Shown: positions 63,974 through 64,000 of the stretch, one piece after another
Numbering within the stretch: position 1 is the stretch's first letter
Layout: every line of letters begins with the position of its first letter
From: Marthasterias glacialis
Lineage: Eukaryota > Echinodermata > Asteroidea > Forcipulatida > Asteriidae
Assembly: GCA_911728455.2 (NCBI GenBank)
Contig: OU452224.1
Coordinates: 6,452,501 to 6,516,500, forward strand
Direction: 5' to 3'
Length of the DNA: 64,000 nt
Position numbers and translations under genes: made by a program
Notes under the pieces: model-generated
Seen by the model: only the letters and a program-made list of their open reading frames with translations
The model's database searches: none
Told to the model about the DNA's origin: nothing

Positions 63974-64000
63974 TGAGACAATCAGTGAAAGTATGTTGGA

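Overview
This is animal nuclear DNA: AT-rich, with intron-split genes using GT-AG junctions, many short DNA transposons with inverted ends, and tRNA-headed SINEs. The proteins look like those of a deuterostome invertebrate. A foldback transposon resembling the sea urchin TU family, and the overall repeat types, suggest an echinoderm, perhaps a sea star; the class is a guess. I saw no reverse transcriptase, capsid, envelope or LTR element, and no bacterial-type genes.

Four genes can be supported from the sequence. (1) 2383-5329, plus: the last four coding exons of a di-N-acetylchitobiase (CTBS-like); the earlier exons lie to the left of the window. (2) About 7110-19170, plus: a CCDC28A/B-family gene with one untranslated and five well-supported coding exons; its final exon is unresolved. 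(3) 50133-60284, minus: a complete nine-exon SYAP1 (BSD-domain) gene of 379 codons. (4) From about 60817, plus: the first three exons of ribosomal protein eS4 (RPS4), running off the right edge. SYAP1 and RPS4 are head to head with start codons about 555 bp apart, so they may share a promoter. Reading phases agree across every junction in genes 1, 3 and 4 and across the first five coding exons of gene 2.

Between about 19.2 and 50.1 kb I recognise no protein gene. That stretch holds repeats, hairpins and three weak exon-like candidates (28768 plus; 31891 and 29772 minus). The introns are full of mobile elements: short TIR elements (several flanked by TTAA), nested insertions, an 879-bp foldback element with 141-bp arms and a perfect 8-bp target duplication in SYAP1 intron 1, a roughly 30-bp minisatellite of 15 units in SYAP1 intron 3, and a 12-bp minisatellite of about 54 units in SYAP1 intron 7 that keeps several frames open.

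The most unusual signal is a set of five matches to the stem-loop that ends replication-dependent histone mRNAs, with no histone gene visible. At least two of them sit inside one family of TIR element.

The four genes share no evident pathway: a lysosomal glycan hydrolase, a small coiled-coil protein, an adaptor in AKT/TOR signalling and a ribosomal protein. Only SYAP1 and RPS4 have an arrangement that suggests shared control.
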